From Campylobacterales bacterium (GTDB taxonomy: Bacteria; Campylobacterota; Campylobacteria; Campylobacterales; Sulfurimonadaceae), in assembly GCA_016938175.1 (NCBI GenBank), contig JAFGVE010000008.1:1-58318 (forward strand): 58,318 nt of DNA, read 5' to 3'. The notes beneath the pieces are model-generated. The model saw only the letters and a list, made by a program, of their open reading frames with translations. It made no database searches and was not told the DNA's origin. The first letter of the stretch is position 1. The number at the start of each line of letters is the position of its first letter. A program made the position numbers and the translations under genes. Shown piece by piece: positions 1 through 9,175 of the stretch.

Positions 1-1979
1 CCAGTTGGGTCAATGTAGTTAACACACATGTCAAACCAGAACTCATTCTCTTCCCAAACTTCACCAAGACCAGCTTTAATATGTGCTTCAAGTGTCGCAC
101 GATTAGGATTTTGTGGTTTCCATCCAGCTTTCTCTAATGCAACACGCATTACAGGTTGACGGAATGATGTCCAACGAGCAGGCATTGTAGCTTCTGAGTG
201 TTGGTCATGTCTCTCACCAGCTAAACCAACAGGAAGAACATAATCAACATGCCAGTTAGTTTCAGACCATGTTGGAGAAAGGTTAAACGTTAACTCCATT
301 TTAGACTCATCTTTAATTGTGTCTAACCATCTAAATCCATCTGGATTAATCCAAACTGGGTTATACATACGTGGAATCCATACAGAAAGCTTAGTCGGTA
401 CATTAAGACCTTTTGCTTGCCATTTTTTCTGCCACTCTTCATCTGAAAGAAGGTGTGGTAGAAGGTAAGACAACTCGTATGTTGAAAGTGGCCACTCAGG
501 CGGCCAAGTAAGCTCATTGTACACATCTACAGGAGGAATATTTGATCCACCTTTTCCTTGTCCAATAGTAGAACTTCCACCTTTACCTGCTACAGAAATA
601 ACATGCCAGTGGTGGAAGAAAGTACCACCTTCAGGACCAATTGCACCACGAAGTGCAAGTGGTAAATAACCTGTTCTACCACTCATCCAACCACCACGGT
701 TACCCGCTGCAGTTGCACGCCAGAAATAAGTAGATACAGAAGTTCCAGCCCAAATGAACATATTATAAAGTTCTTCTAGCTTATATGCAGGAACATGTGT
801 CTCTTTTGAAACATGCTCTAAAGTATATGGTGTATACAGTTCAGTAATAGTATCTAAGAACGCATCAAAATCATTTTTTGTTGGTACTTTAGAAATATAT
901 CCTTGAGAAACCATATATTTTAAATACTCTTTATTATCTAAGAACACTTCCCAGTTTAGCCACTTTTTCACAAAAGTACGGTCAACTTTACCTTCACTTA
1001 AAATTCTTTGAGTAAGGTAAAGGTAAATAAGTGGTTCAGTACCAGGCCAAGCTGCAATCCAAAGATCTGCCATACCAGCAGAGTTAGACATACGTGGATC
1101 CATAACTACAAGTTTTGCACCTTTCATACGAGCATCTGCAATGAATGAAGCAGATTGTTGGAAGTAGTGACCAGCATCTGCAGCATGAGATGAGTTAAGG
1201 AAAATAAGTTTCGCATTAGCCCAATCTGGAGACGTTCTATCATCATTTGCCCACTGAATAGTTGGTGTACGACCATTTGATGAACAGATATTTGTGTGTG
1301 AGTTGAATGCATCTACACCAAGTGTATGCCAAACTTTACCTGTAAATCCATTCTCATTTGGACGACCAACGTGGAACATTACAGATTTTTTAGAAAGCTC
1401 ATCACCTTTAGCAAGTGTATCTCCCATCTTTTTACCGATAGTAGTCATTGCCTCATCCCAAGTCGTACGAATCCACTTACCTTCACCACGAGCTGAACCT
1501 GGAGCACGTTTTAATGGGAATGGAATACGATCTGGATCATACATTTGTGATTGAGTTGCATAACCCTTCGCACAGTTTCTACCACGAGAAGCTGGGTGAA
1601 GTGGGTTACCCATATATTTTTTAACTGTAAAAGTTTTTTTATCAATCCAAGCAGTAAGACCACAAGAAGCCTCACAGTTTGAACACGCAGTTGGTACGAT
1701 TGCATAATCATTTACTTCAATACCATCAGGATTCGACTCACTTCTAACACCTTTACGTGCTAAACCACCACGTTTCCAGTCATCACCATCTAACTCTTTA
1801 AAGTCAGACCACTCTTCCATTGGAGGATAGAATGATAAAGAATCTGGAGTATCAGTAAATTTACTCTCTTCAATAGATTCTGCAATTGCATCAGTTGTAA
1901 ACACACCTTTTGCAATAGCGGCACCAGTAACACTAAATGCGGCACCTTTTAAAAATGTTCTTCTACTTTGTAAATACAT
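1..1979 (-). CDS. Molybdopterin oxidoreductase catalytic subunit, PsrA/PhsA/TtrA-like (C-terminus beyond window)
   Basis: Catalytic subunit of a DMSO-reductase-family enzyme acting on sulfur compounds or another oxyanion in the periplasm. About 659 residues are visible; the gene runs off the left edge. The start at 1979 is preceded by AGGAG and opens with a twin-arginine motif (SRRTFLKGAAF), so the folded protein should be Tat-exported. Near residue 95 lies a CxxCxxxC motif (CSNCEASC) with a fourth Cys in GRNCAKG, the N-terminal [4Fe-4S] site. A Cys in NICSSNG, about 100 residues further on, is a candidate Mo ligand. It is the last gene after the FeS and NrfD subunits, 12 bases downstream. 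Polysulfide, thiosulfate or tetrathionate reductase and sulfite dehydrogenase all remain possible. The family is certain; the substrate is not. Confidence 0.85.
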   Translation of the reverse strand, partial: MYLQSRRTFLKGAAFSVTGAAIAKGVFTTDAIAESIEESKFTDTPDSLSFYPPMEEWSDFKELDGDDWKRGGLARKGVRSESNPDGIEVNDYAIVPTACSNCEASCGLTAWIDKKTFTVKKYMGNPLHPASRGRNCAKGYATQSQMYDPDRIPFPLKRAPGSARGEGKWIRTTWDEAMTTIGKKMGDTLAKGDELSKKSVMFHVGRPNENGFTGKVWHTLGVDAFNSHTNICSSNGRTPTIQWANDDRTSPDWANAKLIFLNSSHAADAGHYFQQSASFIADARMKGAKLVVMDPRMSNSAGMADLWIAAWPGTEPLIYLYLTQRILSEGKVDRTFVKKWLNWEVFLDNKEYLKYMVSQGYISKVPTKNDFDAFLDTITELYTPYTLEHVSKETHVPAYKLEELYNMFIWAGTSVSTYFWRATAAGNRGGWMSGRTGYLPLALRGAIGPEGGTFFHHWHVISVAGKGGSSTIGQGKGGSNIPPVDVYNELTWPPEWPLSTYELSYLLPHLLSDEEWQKKWQAKGLNVPTKLSVWIPRMYNPVWINPDGFRWLDTIKDESKMELTFNLSPTWSETNWHVDYVLPVGLAGERHDQHSEATMPARWTSFRQPVMRVALEKAGWKPQNPNRATLEAHIKAGLGEVWEENEFWFDMCVNYIDPT

Positions 1980-1991
1980 TTAAATTTTCTC

Positions 1992-2897
1992 CTAACTCAT
2001 TGGTAATAATTGTGGAATCATTAACCAAACATGTTTAACAATCCATAGACCTACTAACGCTAAAATCGCAGCAAGTTTTAAAATACTTTCACTTTTGCTT
2101 GAACGGCTAAGTAGTATAAGCAACATTGGTAGCAAATACGTTACCCACTGACCAATCCAGAACATAACTGTATATGGTCCATCACCTTTTACATACTCAA
2201 GTATTGCAGCTACTTCTTCTGCTTTCATTGGGCCAAACACATACTCTGACATGTATAAAACGAATGACATAAATGCACTTAATCCAAGAATAGTTCCAAG
2301 ATTTCTATTAGCTTCCCAACCAAGTTTTGAGCCAAATACTAAAATCATAAATGCTGAACCTGAAAGTAATGCAGCTAAAATCATTTGTGCTGATTCTGTT
2401 GGCATTTGCCATAGTTCACGTGCAGTACATTGAGACATAAGTGCCGCTGTATACAGTGTTACAGGAACAGCAAGTGCTACAACCCATGGTAATACTTTAT
2501 CAAATGCCGCATCATCTTTTTTAATGAAAGAAAGAAAAGCAAGTAAGAAAAGAAGACCAACAAATACTGTTGCCATCCATGCACCAATTGTAATTGCTGA
2601 TGTTAAGTGTGGGTAAAAGAAAATATGCCACATTCTAAACGGTTGGTGTAAATCAGCAAGTGTAAAAAGTAAGAAAATATGAATAAAAATTATTGATACT
2701 ACAGTTGTAGGAAATCTAAGTCCACCAACTTTATCTGGATACTTTTTAATTAAGAAGAAAAGCATAAAAATAACACCAGTACCTATACTTTTTGCCCACA
2801 TATTCATAGTAACTAGCCAAGGCCACACTGTACCTGGAATTGCAACGTCTAAAGTAACTACAGCGTTTGTTGCTGCTAAAATCTCATGTGCTGCCAT
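1992..2897 (-). CDS. NrfD/PsrC-type membrane anchor subunit
   Basis: Integral membrane quinone-interacting subunit of the molybdoenzyme complex. The 301-residue protein is almost entirely hydrophobic with about eight membrane segments, the usual size and layout of short NrfD/PsrC proteins. It contains no haem-binding CxxCH. Its ATG overlaps the stop of the upstream ferredoxin subunit (TAATG) and is preceded by GGAGG. By family knowledge it exchanges electrons between the menaquinone pool and the FeS subunit. The direction of electron flow cannot be read from sequence. Confidence 0.88.
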   Translation of the reverse strand: MAAHEILAATNAVVTLDVAIPGTVWPWLVTMNMWAKSIGTGVIFMLFFLIKKYPDKVGGLRFPTTVVSIIFIHIFLLFTLADLHQPFRMWHIFFYPHLTSAITIGAWMATVFVGLLFLLAFLSFIKKDDAAFDKVLPWVVALAVPVTLYTAALMSQCTARELWQMPTESAQMILAALLSGSAFMILVFGSKLGWEANRNLGTILGLSAFMSFVLYMSEYVFGPMKAEEVAAILEYVKGDGPYTVMFWIGQWVTYLLPMLLILLSRSSKSESILKLAAILALVGLWIVKHVWLMIPQLLPMS

Positions 2898-3535
2898 TAG
2901 TGGTGTCCTCCTACTGGAAGTGTAGTGATGTTGTTAAATAGTGAATAACCATCAACTCTTTCAGATGCAAGAGGATTTAGTGTAACATTACCACCGCCTA
3001 CATAGAAGTGTTGAGGATTTGTTCCTTTTTCTGGCTTACGTACTTGAACTGCACCTTGGTGATTTTGAATGTATTTAGATATGTTTGATGTAGCATCATC
3101 TAAATCACCAAAAATATTTGCTTGAACTGGACAAGCAACAACACATGCTGGCATCATAGAAGAAGCGATACGGTGTGCACAATATGTACATTTGTCAGCA
3201 GTTTGTGTTTGCGGATCAATATAGATAGCACCATAAGGACATGCCATAACACAACCAGCACATCCTATACAACGCTCTTTATCAATGTTAACAATTCCAT
3301 TATCAAGATAGTGAAGAGCAGATACCGGACAAATTCTCTCACATGGAGCATTCTCACAGTGATTACATCTTAATGGTGTGAATGTTCTTTTTGTTTCAGG
3401 GAATGTACCCACGTCAACATACTTAACACGGAGTCTCCATGTACTTAGTGGAACTTCATTTTCCACTTTACATGCGATCTCACAACCTTTACAACCCATA
3501 CACAGGTGTAAATCAACTAGGAAACCTAATTGCAT
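2897..3535 (-). CDS. Four-cluster ferredoxin subunit (PsrB/PhsB/TtrB-like)
   Basis: Electron-transfer subunit linking the NrfD anchor to the molybdenum subunit. The 212 residues carry the four Cys groups of the DmsB/PsrB family: CMGCKGCEIAC near residue 13, CNHCENAPCERICP, CIGCAGCVMACP, and CTYC followed by a distal CVVACP, enough for four [4Fe-4S] clusters. There is no Tat signal, as expected for a subunit co-exported with its partner. The start has a strong AAAGGAG site. It is first in the operon, so the order is B-C-A, as in the Salmonella ttrBCA operon and unlike Wolinella psrABC. Operon membership is clear; substrate is not. Confidence 0.9.
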   Translation of the reverse strand: MQLGFLVDLHLCMGCKGCEIACKVENEVPLSTWRLRVKYVDVGTFPETKRTFTPLRCNHCENAPCERICPVSALHYLDNGIVNIDKERCIGCAGCVMACPYGAIYIDPQTQTADKCTYCAHRIASSMMPACVVACPVQANIFGDLDDATSNISKYIQNHQGAVQVRKPEKGTNPQHFYVGGGNVTLNPLASERVDGYSLFNNITTLPVGGHH

Positions 3536-3814
3536 ATATTCTCCTTTGGCTTTTGACAGCTAATTTAGATTTATAACTACTACTAATAATGTTCAAAATA
3601 ACACCTTATATAGGGACTCCCAAGGGTTATTTTACTGCAAAAATCATAGCTAACAAACCTTAAACTAGTTATAAAGAAGTGATAAAATTTTGACAATTTC
3701 TTTGAGGTGAGTAATATAAGAAAATAATTACTTTTGTTTAAGTTTTTGAATAAATTGGAAGAATTTGTGACTGCCAAATAAAAAAACTTGGCAGTATTGT
3801 ACTAAGGATGTGTT
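3536..3814. other. Intergenic region between hisD and the molybdoenzyme operon
   Basis: No convincing gene. On the minus strand it holds the operon's ribosome-binding site (AAAGGAG just upstream of 3535) and a weak TATAAA -10 candidate at 3570-3575. On the plus strand there is a TTGACA hexamer at about 3692 followed 18 bases later by ATATAA, with no gene behind it. A hairpin lies at 3770-3795. Confidence 0.5.
3770..3795. terminator. Hairpin downstream of hisD
   Basis: Perfect 8-base inverted repeat (ACTGCCAA / TTGGCAGT) around a 10-base loop, 20 bases past the hisD stop. The loop holds a run of A (T on the minus strand), but neither side is followed by a good T tract, so terminator function is only possible. 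Confidence 0.35.
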
Positions 3815-5107
3815 TTACTTTTTGAGTCTTACTCTGACAGACTGTTCATGTGCAGTCAAGCCTTCAGTATTTGCAATAAGAGCACACTCCTCTCCAATTG
3901 CATTAATAGCCTCTGCACTAAACGAAATAATTGAGCTTTTTTTCATAAAGTTCTCTACTCCAAGCGGTGAATAAAACTTCGCAGTTCCACCAGTTGGAAG
4001 TGTATGATTAGGTCCTGCAATATAGTCACCTATAGCTTCAGGAGTATTATGACCTAAGAAAATTGCACCTGCATGTTTTATATGCGGAAGTAAATCAAAT
4101 GGTGATGTTGTAGCAACTTCTAAATGCTCAGGAGCAATTTGATTCATCAGTTCAATTGCCTCTTTCATATCTTCGGTGACAATAATTGCCCCACGTTCCT
4201 CAATAGATTTTCTAGCTATCTCTTGACGTGGAAGTTTTTGTAACCAATTTTCAATTTCGATTTTAACTGACTCAGCAAGTTCTTTAGATGGTGTGATAAG
4301 AATTGAGCTTGCCATTTCATCATGTTCTGCTTGTGAGAGTAAATCAATTGCCATATGACTTGGATTAGCACTCTCATCAGCTAAAATACCAATTTCACTT
4401 GGTCCTGCTATCATATCTATATTGACATCACCAAAAACCATCTTTTTTGCAGTTGCCACGAAAATATTTCCTGGACCTGTAATCACATCAACTTTTGGAA
4501 TATTTTCTGTTCCATAAGCCATTGCAGCAATAGCACTCGCACCACCAACTTTATACACTTCTGTAACTCCACAGAGATGACAAGCTGCTAGTAATAACTC
4601 ATTTGGCTCATTCTCAGGAGTTGGTGTACATACTACAATATTTTCAACACCAGCAACCTGTGCAGGGATTACGTTCATAAGAAGTGAAGATGGGTATGCA
4701 GCTTTTCCACCTGGTATATAGAGCCCTGCACTATCAACTGGAGTAACTTTCTGTCCCAGAATAGTTCCATTTGCTTCATCATCAAACCATGATTTAGGCT
4801 TTTGTTTTTCGTGATAAACTTTGATTCTATCGTATGCTAAATGCAAAGAGTTTTTTAAAGTAGCGTCCAGATTTTCATACGCTTTTTGCATAGATTCAGA
4901 TGAAATCTTTAAATCGGCATCACTCTGAGGCGTCCATTTATCAAACTTACTAATATGTCTCTTAAGTGCGCTATTTTTTTCATTCTTAATCTCATCAATT
5001 ATACCGCCAACAATAGCACTCACATGAGCAATGTCCATCTTTCCGCGCTCTAATAGCTCTGCAAATTCTGCTGTAAATCCAGAAGATTTTGTAGAAGTAA
5101 AAATCAT
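3815..5107 (-). CDS. hisD: Histidinol dehydrogenase
   Basis: Catalyses the last two oxidations of histidine synthesis, L-histidinol to L-histidine, with NAD and zinc, in the cytoplasm. The 430-residue length is normal. Visible family features include the VTGPGNIFVATAKK segment, MIAGPSEIGI, the QAEHDE zinc/catalytic region, the PEHLE motif and the GPNHTLPT stretch near the C-terminus. The start has AGGATAAAGA before ATG. A TATAAT box at 5140-5145 can give it its own promoter, although aroK and the thioredoxin-like gene upstream on the same strand may read into it. Other his genes are not adjacent; hisC lies about 18 kb away. Confidence 0.97.
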   Translation of the reverse strand: MIFTSTKSSGFTAEFAELLERGKMDIAHVSAIVGGIIDEIKNEKNSALKRHISKFDKWTPQSDADLKISSESMQKAYENLDATLKNSLHLAYDRIKVYHEKQKPKSWFDDEANGTILGQKVTPVDSAGLYIPGGKAAYPSSLLMNVIPAQVAGVENIVVCTPTPENEPNELLLAACHLCGVTEVYKVGGASAIAAMAYGTENIPKVDVITGPGNIFVATAKKMVFGDVNIDMIAGPSEIGILADESANPSHMAIDLLSQAEHDEMASSILITPSKELAESVKIEIENWLQKLPRQEIARKSIEERGAIIVTEDMKEAIELMNQIAPEHLEVATTSPFDLLPHIKHAGAIFLGHNTPEAIGDYIAGPNHTLPTGGTAKFYSPLGVENFMKKSSIISFSAEAINAIGEECALIANTEGLTAHEQSVRVRLKK

Positions 5108-5139
5108 TCTTTATCCTAATAATGTATTAATATTTTGCA

Positions 5140-5145
5140 ATTATA
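5140..5145 (-). promoter_or_regulatory. -10 box for hisD
   Basis: TATAAT on the minus strand, giving a predicted leader of about 26 bases that contains the AGGA ribosome-binding site. No obvious -35, as is usual in Campylobacterota. Confidence 0.5.
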
Positions 5146-5162
5146 TCCAAAGTAGCTGTTGA

Positions 5163-5579
5163 CTACTTTTTAGTAGTATTTGCAAACTCGTTTTTAACAA
5201 TTCCCATAGCTCTTAAAAAATTGTTTTCATCTATAGCACCCATAATTGGTTGATACATTGGTGTTCCATTTGGATATAAAAACCAAATTGCGGGTGTTCC
5301 AGGTCTCCAAAGTTCTCTTGGCATATAGTCTTGCTCATCACTATAAGAGATGATAGAAACAAAATCTTTATTCAAGCCAGAAATCACATCTTTATTTGAA
5401 AAAGTCGTCTGTTCTAAAATAACACAATACTTACATGTATGTCTTGAAGAGACAAACATTATAGGTTTATTGAGCTTTATTGCTGCCTCAACACCACTTT
5501 TAAAATTTTTTTGCCAACTAATAGAATCAGCAAAAAGCATAGAAGTCAGAAGTAATACTGCTGTTAAAATTTTATGCAT
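5163..5579 (-). CDS. Exported thioredoxin-like protein with CKYC motif
   Basis: Small (138 residues) thioredoxin-fold protein of the Thioredoxin_7 / DUF255-like kind. Residues 1-18 form a signal peptide (hydrophobic core LTAVLLLTSMLF, then ADS), so it should act in the periplasm. The active-site pair is in SRHTCKYC at about residues 46-53, followed by a conserved fold pattern with a cis-Pro candidate in RPGTPAIWF. Its start overlaps the aroK stop by 8 bases, so the two are co-transcribed. Likely a periplasmic thiol reductase or disulfide-handling protein; the partner is unknown. Confidence 0.8.
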   Translation of the reverse strand: MHKILTAVLLLTSMLFADSISWQKNFKSGVEAAIKLNKPIMFVSSRHTCKYCVILEQTTFSNKDVISGLNKDFVSIISYSDEQDYMPRELWRPGTPAIWFLYPNGTPMYQPIMGAIDENNFLRAMGIVKNEFANTTKK

Positions 5580-6087
5580 ATTTTTTTACCTTTTTAAGTA
5601 GCTCTTTTGCAGACTCTAGAGCACTTTTATTTGTAACATCTATAACAACATCCGCAATTTTTAAATAGTCAGGACGACGTGCTTCATAGAGTTTCCTTGC
5701 CTCTTCCAAATTACTTAAGAGAGGGCGTTTTTTTAATTTTTTCTCCGCATTTGGATGCTCTTTAATACGTTTCATAATTGCATCAAATGGAGAATCTAGC
5801 AAAACGATTATACCGATTTTTTTTAAATTTTTCTGTTTATAAAAACCGCCACCTGTTGATATAAGAGTATTTTTTACACTCTTTTCAAGCCATTGTGCTA
5901 CAGATTTTTCAAGACTTCTAAAATATTCTTCTCCTTCTTGTGCAAAAATATTTTTAATTTTTCTATTTTCCATACTTTCAATTAAATCATCTGTATCTAT
6001 TGCAATATAATTAGAGTGCTTTATAACCTCTCTTGCCACACTTCCTTTTCCAACACCCATAAAGCCTATTAGTACAACATTTTTCAT
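5572..6087 (-). CDS. aroK: Shikimate kinase
   Basis: Phosphorylates shikimate at the 3-hydroxyl with ATP in the chorismate pathway. The P-loop is in LIGFMGVGKGS near residue 5, the shikimate-binding DTDD follows, STGGGF is the glycine motif, and RRPDY marks the C-terminal region. I place the start at 6087 (171 residues), not at an upstream in-frame ATG at 6147, because the extra 20 residues do not belong to the family and contain a TATAAT (6133-6138) that is probably this gene's own -10. The overlap with the thioredoxin-like gene suggests a two-gene operon that may continue into hisD. Confidence 0.92.
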   Translation of the reverse strand: MKNVVLIGFMGVGKGSVAREVIKHSNYIAIDTDDLIESMENRKIKNIFAQEGEEYFRSLEKSVAQWLEKSVKNTLISTGGGFYKQKNLKKIGIIVLLDSPFDAIMKRIKEHPNAEKKLKKRPLLSNLEEARKLYEARRPDYLKIADVVIDVTNKSALESAKELLKKVKKYA

Positions 6088-6132
6088 CTTTATAAATTGC
6101 TCCAAAACTGTTTGATTAAAAACTTCTAAGCA

Positions 6133-6138
6133 ATTATA
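6133..6138 (-). promoter_or_regulatory. -10 box for aroK
   Basis: TATAAT on the minus strand, about 45 bases before the preferred aroK start. It lies inside the longer reading frame and so supports the shorter protein. Confidence 0.45.
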
Positions 6139-6187
6139 TTCAAACATAACCTATCTCTAGTTTAACCCACGATTTAATTACTAGGAG

Positions 6188-6193
6188 TATAAT
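6188..6193 (+). promoter_or_regulatory. -10 box for the ctpA-pur operon
   Basis: TATAAT 31 bases before the ctpA ATG. It is the only good -10 candidate before a run of seven tightly spaced plus-strand genes. Confidence 0.5.
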
Positions 6194-6224
6194 ACCTGCT
6201 TTAAACAATCACCATAGGTTTCGC

Positions 6225-7535
6225 ATGAAAAATAAAAAATTTATAACACTTGGTTTTAGTTGTATAACAGTTGCTGCGGCTCTTCTTTTCTCCTCTGCGT
6301 TATCTGCAGAAAGTTCAATTAAAGATGCAGAGGCATCAAGACTTGAGGCATTATCTAAGTTCACAAAAGTTGTCAATATAGTTGAACAGTATAATGTGGA
6401 TGACGTTACCATTGAGGAGCTCATGGATAAAGCACTTGATGGAATGATGAAAAACCTTGATGCTCACTCCAACTACTTAACACAAAAAGATTACAAGCGC
6501 TTAAAGGTACAGACAAATGGAGAGTTTGGTGGACTTGGAATAACAGTTGGAATGAAAGATGGTGCTTTAACGGTCATCTCTCCAATTGATGGAACACCTG
6601 CTGACAAAGCTGGATTGAAAGCCGGTGACATTATCTTAAAAATCAATGATGAATCAACTCTGAACATGACCATTGATGAAGCTGTTGCAATCATGCGAGG
6701 CAAAGTTGGTGATCCAATCGATATCACGATTGTAAGAAAAGGTGAAGCCAAACCAATAAATGTGCATATAGTACGTGGAAATATAACTATTGAGTCAGTG
6801 CACGCAAAAGTTATAAATAACGATATCCTTTACATCAGAGTCGCAAGCTTCGATAAAAAAGTTGCAGAAGATGTTACAAAAGAGATAAATAAACGCAAAG
6901 CTTCTACAAAAGGAATCATACTAGACCTACGTAATAATCCTGGTGGACTCTTGGACCAAGCAGTCGCTCTTGTAGATATCTTTGTTGACTCAGGTGCAAT
7001 CGTTTCTCAAAAAGGACGTAGTGCAGCAGAAAACAAAGTTTTCACTGCTACAAAATCATCCACACTGACTAATGTTCCTTTAGTTGTCCTCATTAACGGC
7101 GGGAGTGCAAGTGCATCTGAAATTGTAAGTGGTGCTATTCAAGACCATAAACGTGGTGTTCTTATAGGCGAAAAAACATTTGGAAAAGGAAGTGTACAAG
7201 TTGTACTTCCAATTACCGAAACAGAAGCTATCAAGCTTACAATTGCAAGATACTATCTTCCAAGTGGCAGAACTATTCAAGCTGTTGGTGTTACACCAGA
7301 TATTACCGTCTTACCGGGTGAGGTAACAACACATGAAAACGACTTTGCAATTAAAGAAGCTGATTTGAAAAAACATTTGGAAGAAGAACTTGAAAAAGTT
7401 GAACCAAAAAAAGGCAAAGATAAAGAAGAGAAAAAAGTAAATAAAGATATAATTACGCCAGAAATGTTAAATAAAGATATTCAACTTAAAGAGGCTGCTG
7501 ATGTTATCAGAGCACTCATCATCACCAAAGGATAA
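6225..7535 (+). CDS. ctpA: Carboxy-terminal processing protease (S41 family)
   Basis: Periplasmic serine protease that trims or degrades proteins from their C-termini. An N-terminal signal/anchor (about residues 7-28) is followed by a PDZ domain (about 95-175) and the S41 core (about 195-370). The catalytic dyad is visible as Ser296 in GGSASASEI and Lys321 in TFGKGSVQ, 25 residues apart as in the family. The C-terminal 60 residues are Lys/Glu-rich (KKGKDKEEKK). Length 436 is typical. It is first in an apparent operon with purine genes 9 bases downstream, a linkage with no obvious functional logic. Confidence 0.95.
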   Translation: MKNKKFITLGFSCITVAAALLFSSALSAESSIKDAEASRLEALSKFTKVVNIVEQYNVDDVTIEELMDKALDGMMKNLDAHSNYLTQKDYKRLKVQTNGEFGGLGITVGMKDGALTVISPIDGTPADKAGLKAGDIILKINDESTLNMTIDEAVAIMRGKVGDPIDITIVRKGEAKPINVHIVRGNITIESVHAKVINNDILYIRVASFDKKVAEDVTKEINKRKASTKGIILDLRNNPGGLLDQAVALVDIFVDSGAIVSQKGRSAAENKVFTATKSSTLTNVPLVVLINGGSASASEIVSGAIQDHKRGVLIGEKTFGKGSVQVVLPITETEAIKLTIARYYLPSGRTIQAVGVTPDITVLPGEVTTHENDFAIKEADLKKHLEEELEKVEPKKGKDKEEKKVNKDIITPEMLNKDIQLKEAADVIRALIITKG

Positions 7536-7544
7536 AAAACTAAC

Positions 7545-8258
7545 ATGGAAAAACGCGAATTACTCTATGAAGGAAAAGCAAAAAAGCTCTTTTTAACGGA
7601 TGATCCAAACCTTGTAATCTCAGAATTCAAGGATGATTTAACCGCTTTTAATGGTGAAAAAAAGTCTAGTGAAGCTGGGAAGGGAGCACTTAACAACAAA
7701 ATCTCAACAGAACTTTTTAAACTTCTTGAAAAAAATGGGATTCAAACACACTTTGTAGAGATGCTTGATGATAATCATATGCTACATAGAAAAGTAGATG
7801 TAATCTTAATTGAAGTAATAGTTCGCAATATAGCAACTGGTTCATTAAGTCGTAACCTAGGTATTGAAGATGGTAAGGTTCTTCCATTTACACTTGTAGA
7901 GTTTGATTATAAAAATGACAACCTTGGTGATCCAAAACTAAATGATCAACATGCTTTAATACTCGGACTTGTTGATTATCAAGATGAACTCGATAAACTC
8001 CGTCGTATGGCACGTCAAGTTAATGATATTTTAAAACCATACTTTGCACAAAAAGGTCTTAACCTTGTGGACTTCAAACTTGAATTTGGTAAAGATATGA
8101 ACGGAAATATTATCCTTATTGATGAAATCTCTCCTGACAACTGTCGTTTTTGGGATATGGAAAGTGGAGAGAAAATGGATAAAGACAGATTTCGCCAAGG
8201 CCTTGGTGGATTAACAGTAGCTTACGAGCAAGTATTAAATAGAATTTTAGGAAAATAA
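7545..8258 (+). CDS. purC: SAICAR synthetase
   Basis: Phosphoribosylaminoimidazole-succinocarboxamide synthase of purine synthesis, joining aspartate to CAIR with ATP. The 237 residues show the N-terminal YEGKAKKLF nucleotide-binding strand, [16 protein letters not shown] core (here [12 protein letters not shown]) and the signature [12 protein letters not shown]. The length is normal for the stand-alone bacterial enzyme. It is followed after 3 bases by purS and then purQ, so consecutive purine-pathway genes form one transcription unit. Confidence 0.97.
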   Translation: MEKRELLYEGKAKKLFLTDDPNLVISEFKDDLTAFNGEKKSSEAGKGALNNKISTELFKLLEKNGIQTHFVEMLDDNHMLHRKVDVILIEVIVRNIATGSLSRNLGIEDGKVLPFTLVEFDYKNDNLGDPKLNDQHALILGLVDYQDELDKLRRMARQVNDILKPYFAQKGLNLVDFKLEFGKDMNGNIILIDEISPDNCRFWDMESGEKMDKDRFRQGLGGLTVAYEQVLNRILGK

Positions 8259-8261
8259 TAG

Positions 8262-8501
8262 ATGAAAGCAATAGTAAACATATCACTTAAAGCAGGCGTT
8301 TTAGACTCTCAAGGAAAAGCTGTACACCATGCGCTTGATTCTTTACACTTTGAAGGTGTAAACGATGTTCGTGTAGGAAAACAAATCGTTCTTCAACTTC
8401 AAGAAAGTGACAAAGAAAAAGCGATGCAAGAAGTAACTAAAATGTGTGAAGAGCTTTTAGCAAATACAGTTATTGAAGACTATGAAATAGAGTTAGTTTA
8501 A
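8262..8501 (+). CDS. purS: FGAM synthase subunit PurS
   Basis: Small (79 residues) subunit of the three-part formylglycinamidine ribonucleotide synthase; it bridges PurL and PurQ and helps ammonia transfer. The sequence has the typical PurS pattern: IVNISLKAGVLDSQGKAV at the N-terminus, then VRVGKQI, with an acidic C-terminus (EDYEIELV). Its stop overlaps the purQ start (TTTAATG). The large PurL subunit is not in this window. Confidence 0.95.
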   Translation: MKAIVNISLKAGVLDSQGKAVHHALDSLHFEGVNDVRVGKQIVLQLQESDKEKAMQEVTKMCEELLANTVIEDYEIELV

Positions 8502-9175
8502 TGAAAGTTTCAATACTGCAATTTCCCGGAACAAACTGTGAACATGACACAGAGTATGCATTTCAAAAACTAGGTGCAACTACTGAAATAGTTTGGCACA
8601 AATCGGAAACACTTCCTCTAGATACAGATTTACTTGTAGTGGCTGGTGGTTTCTCTTATGGAGATTATCTCAGAAGTGGTGCGATTGCAAAATTTTCGCC
8701 TGTTATGAAAGCAGTAGTTGAGTATGCAAATAGAGGTGGAAAAGTTTTAGGTATCTGTAATGGTTTTCAAGTTCTTACAGAAGCAAGACTACTTCCAGGA
8801 GCACTTAAACGTAATGAAGGTCTCCACTTCATTTCAAAACACCACACACTTAAAGTGGCAAATAATGACAATAGCTTCTTAAAAAAACTTAACGTAGGAG
8901 ATGTAGTTAATATCCCTATTGCTCACCATGATGGCAACTACTATATTGATCAAGCTGGTCTTAAAGAACTACAACTAAATGGACAGATACTTGTAACATA
9001 TTGTGATACAAATGGGAATGAAAGCAATCCAAATGGAAGTGTCGCTTCAATTGCCGGTGTTTGCAACAAAGAAAAAAATGTTTTTGGACTTATGCCTCAC
9101 CCAGAACGTGCGATGGAATTAATTTTAGGCTCCGATGATGGAGTAAAAATGCTACAAGGATTTCTTGAGTCGTGA
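8501..9175 (+). CDS. purQ: FGAM synthase glutaminase subunit PurQ
   Basis: Class I glutamine amidotransferase that supplies ammonia to PurL. The 224 residues carry VLGICNGFQVL with the nucleophilic Cys, FSYGDYLRSGAIA near the N-terminus, and the His/Glu pair in MPHPERAME. It overlaps purS by one base and the next gene by four, which indicates translational coupling. Confidence 0.97.
   Translation: MKVSILQFPGTNCEHDTEYAFQKLGATTEIVWHKSETLPLDTDLLVVAGGFSYGDYLRSGAIAKFSPVMKAVVEYANRGGKVLGICNGFQVLTEARLLPGALKRNEGLHFISKHHTLKVANNDNSFLKKLNVGDVVNIPIAHHDGNYYIDQAGLKELQLNGQILVTYCDTNGNESNPNGSVASIAGVCNKEKNVFGLMPHPERAMELILGSDDGVKMLQGFLES

Noticed and set aside
3122..3373. Plus-strand frame of 83 codons opposite the ferredoxin gene
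   Set aside because: Antisense shadow of Cys-rich coding sequence; no ribosome-binding site and low-complexity Thr/Ser content.
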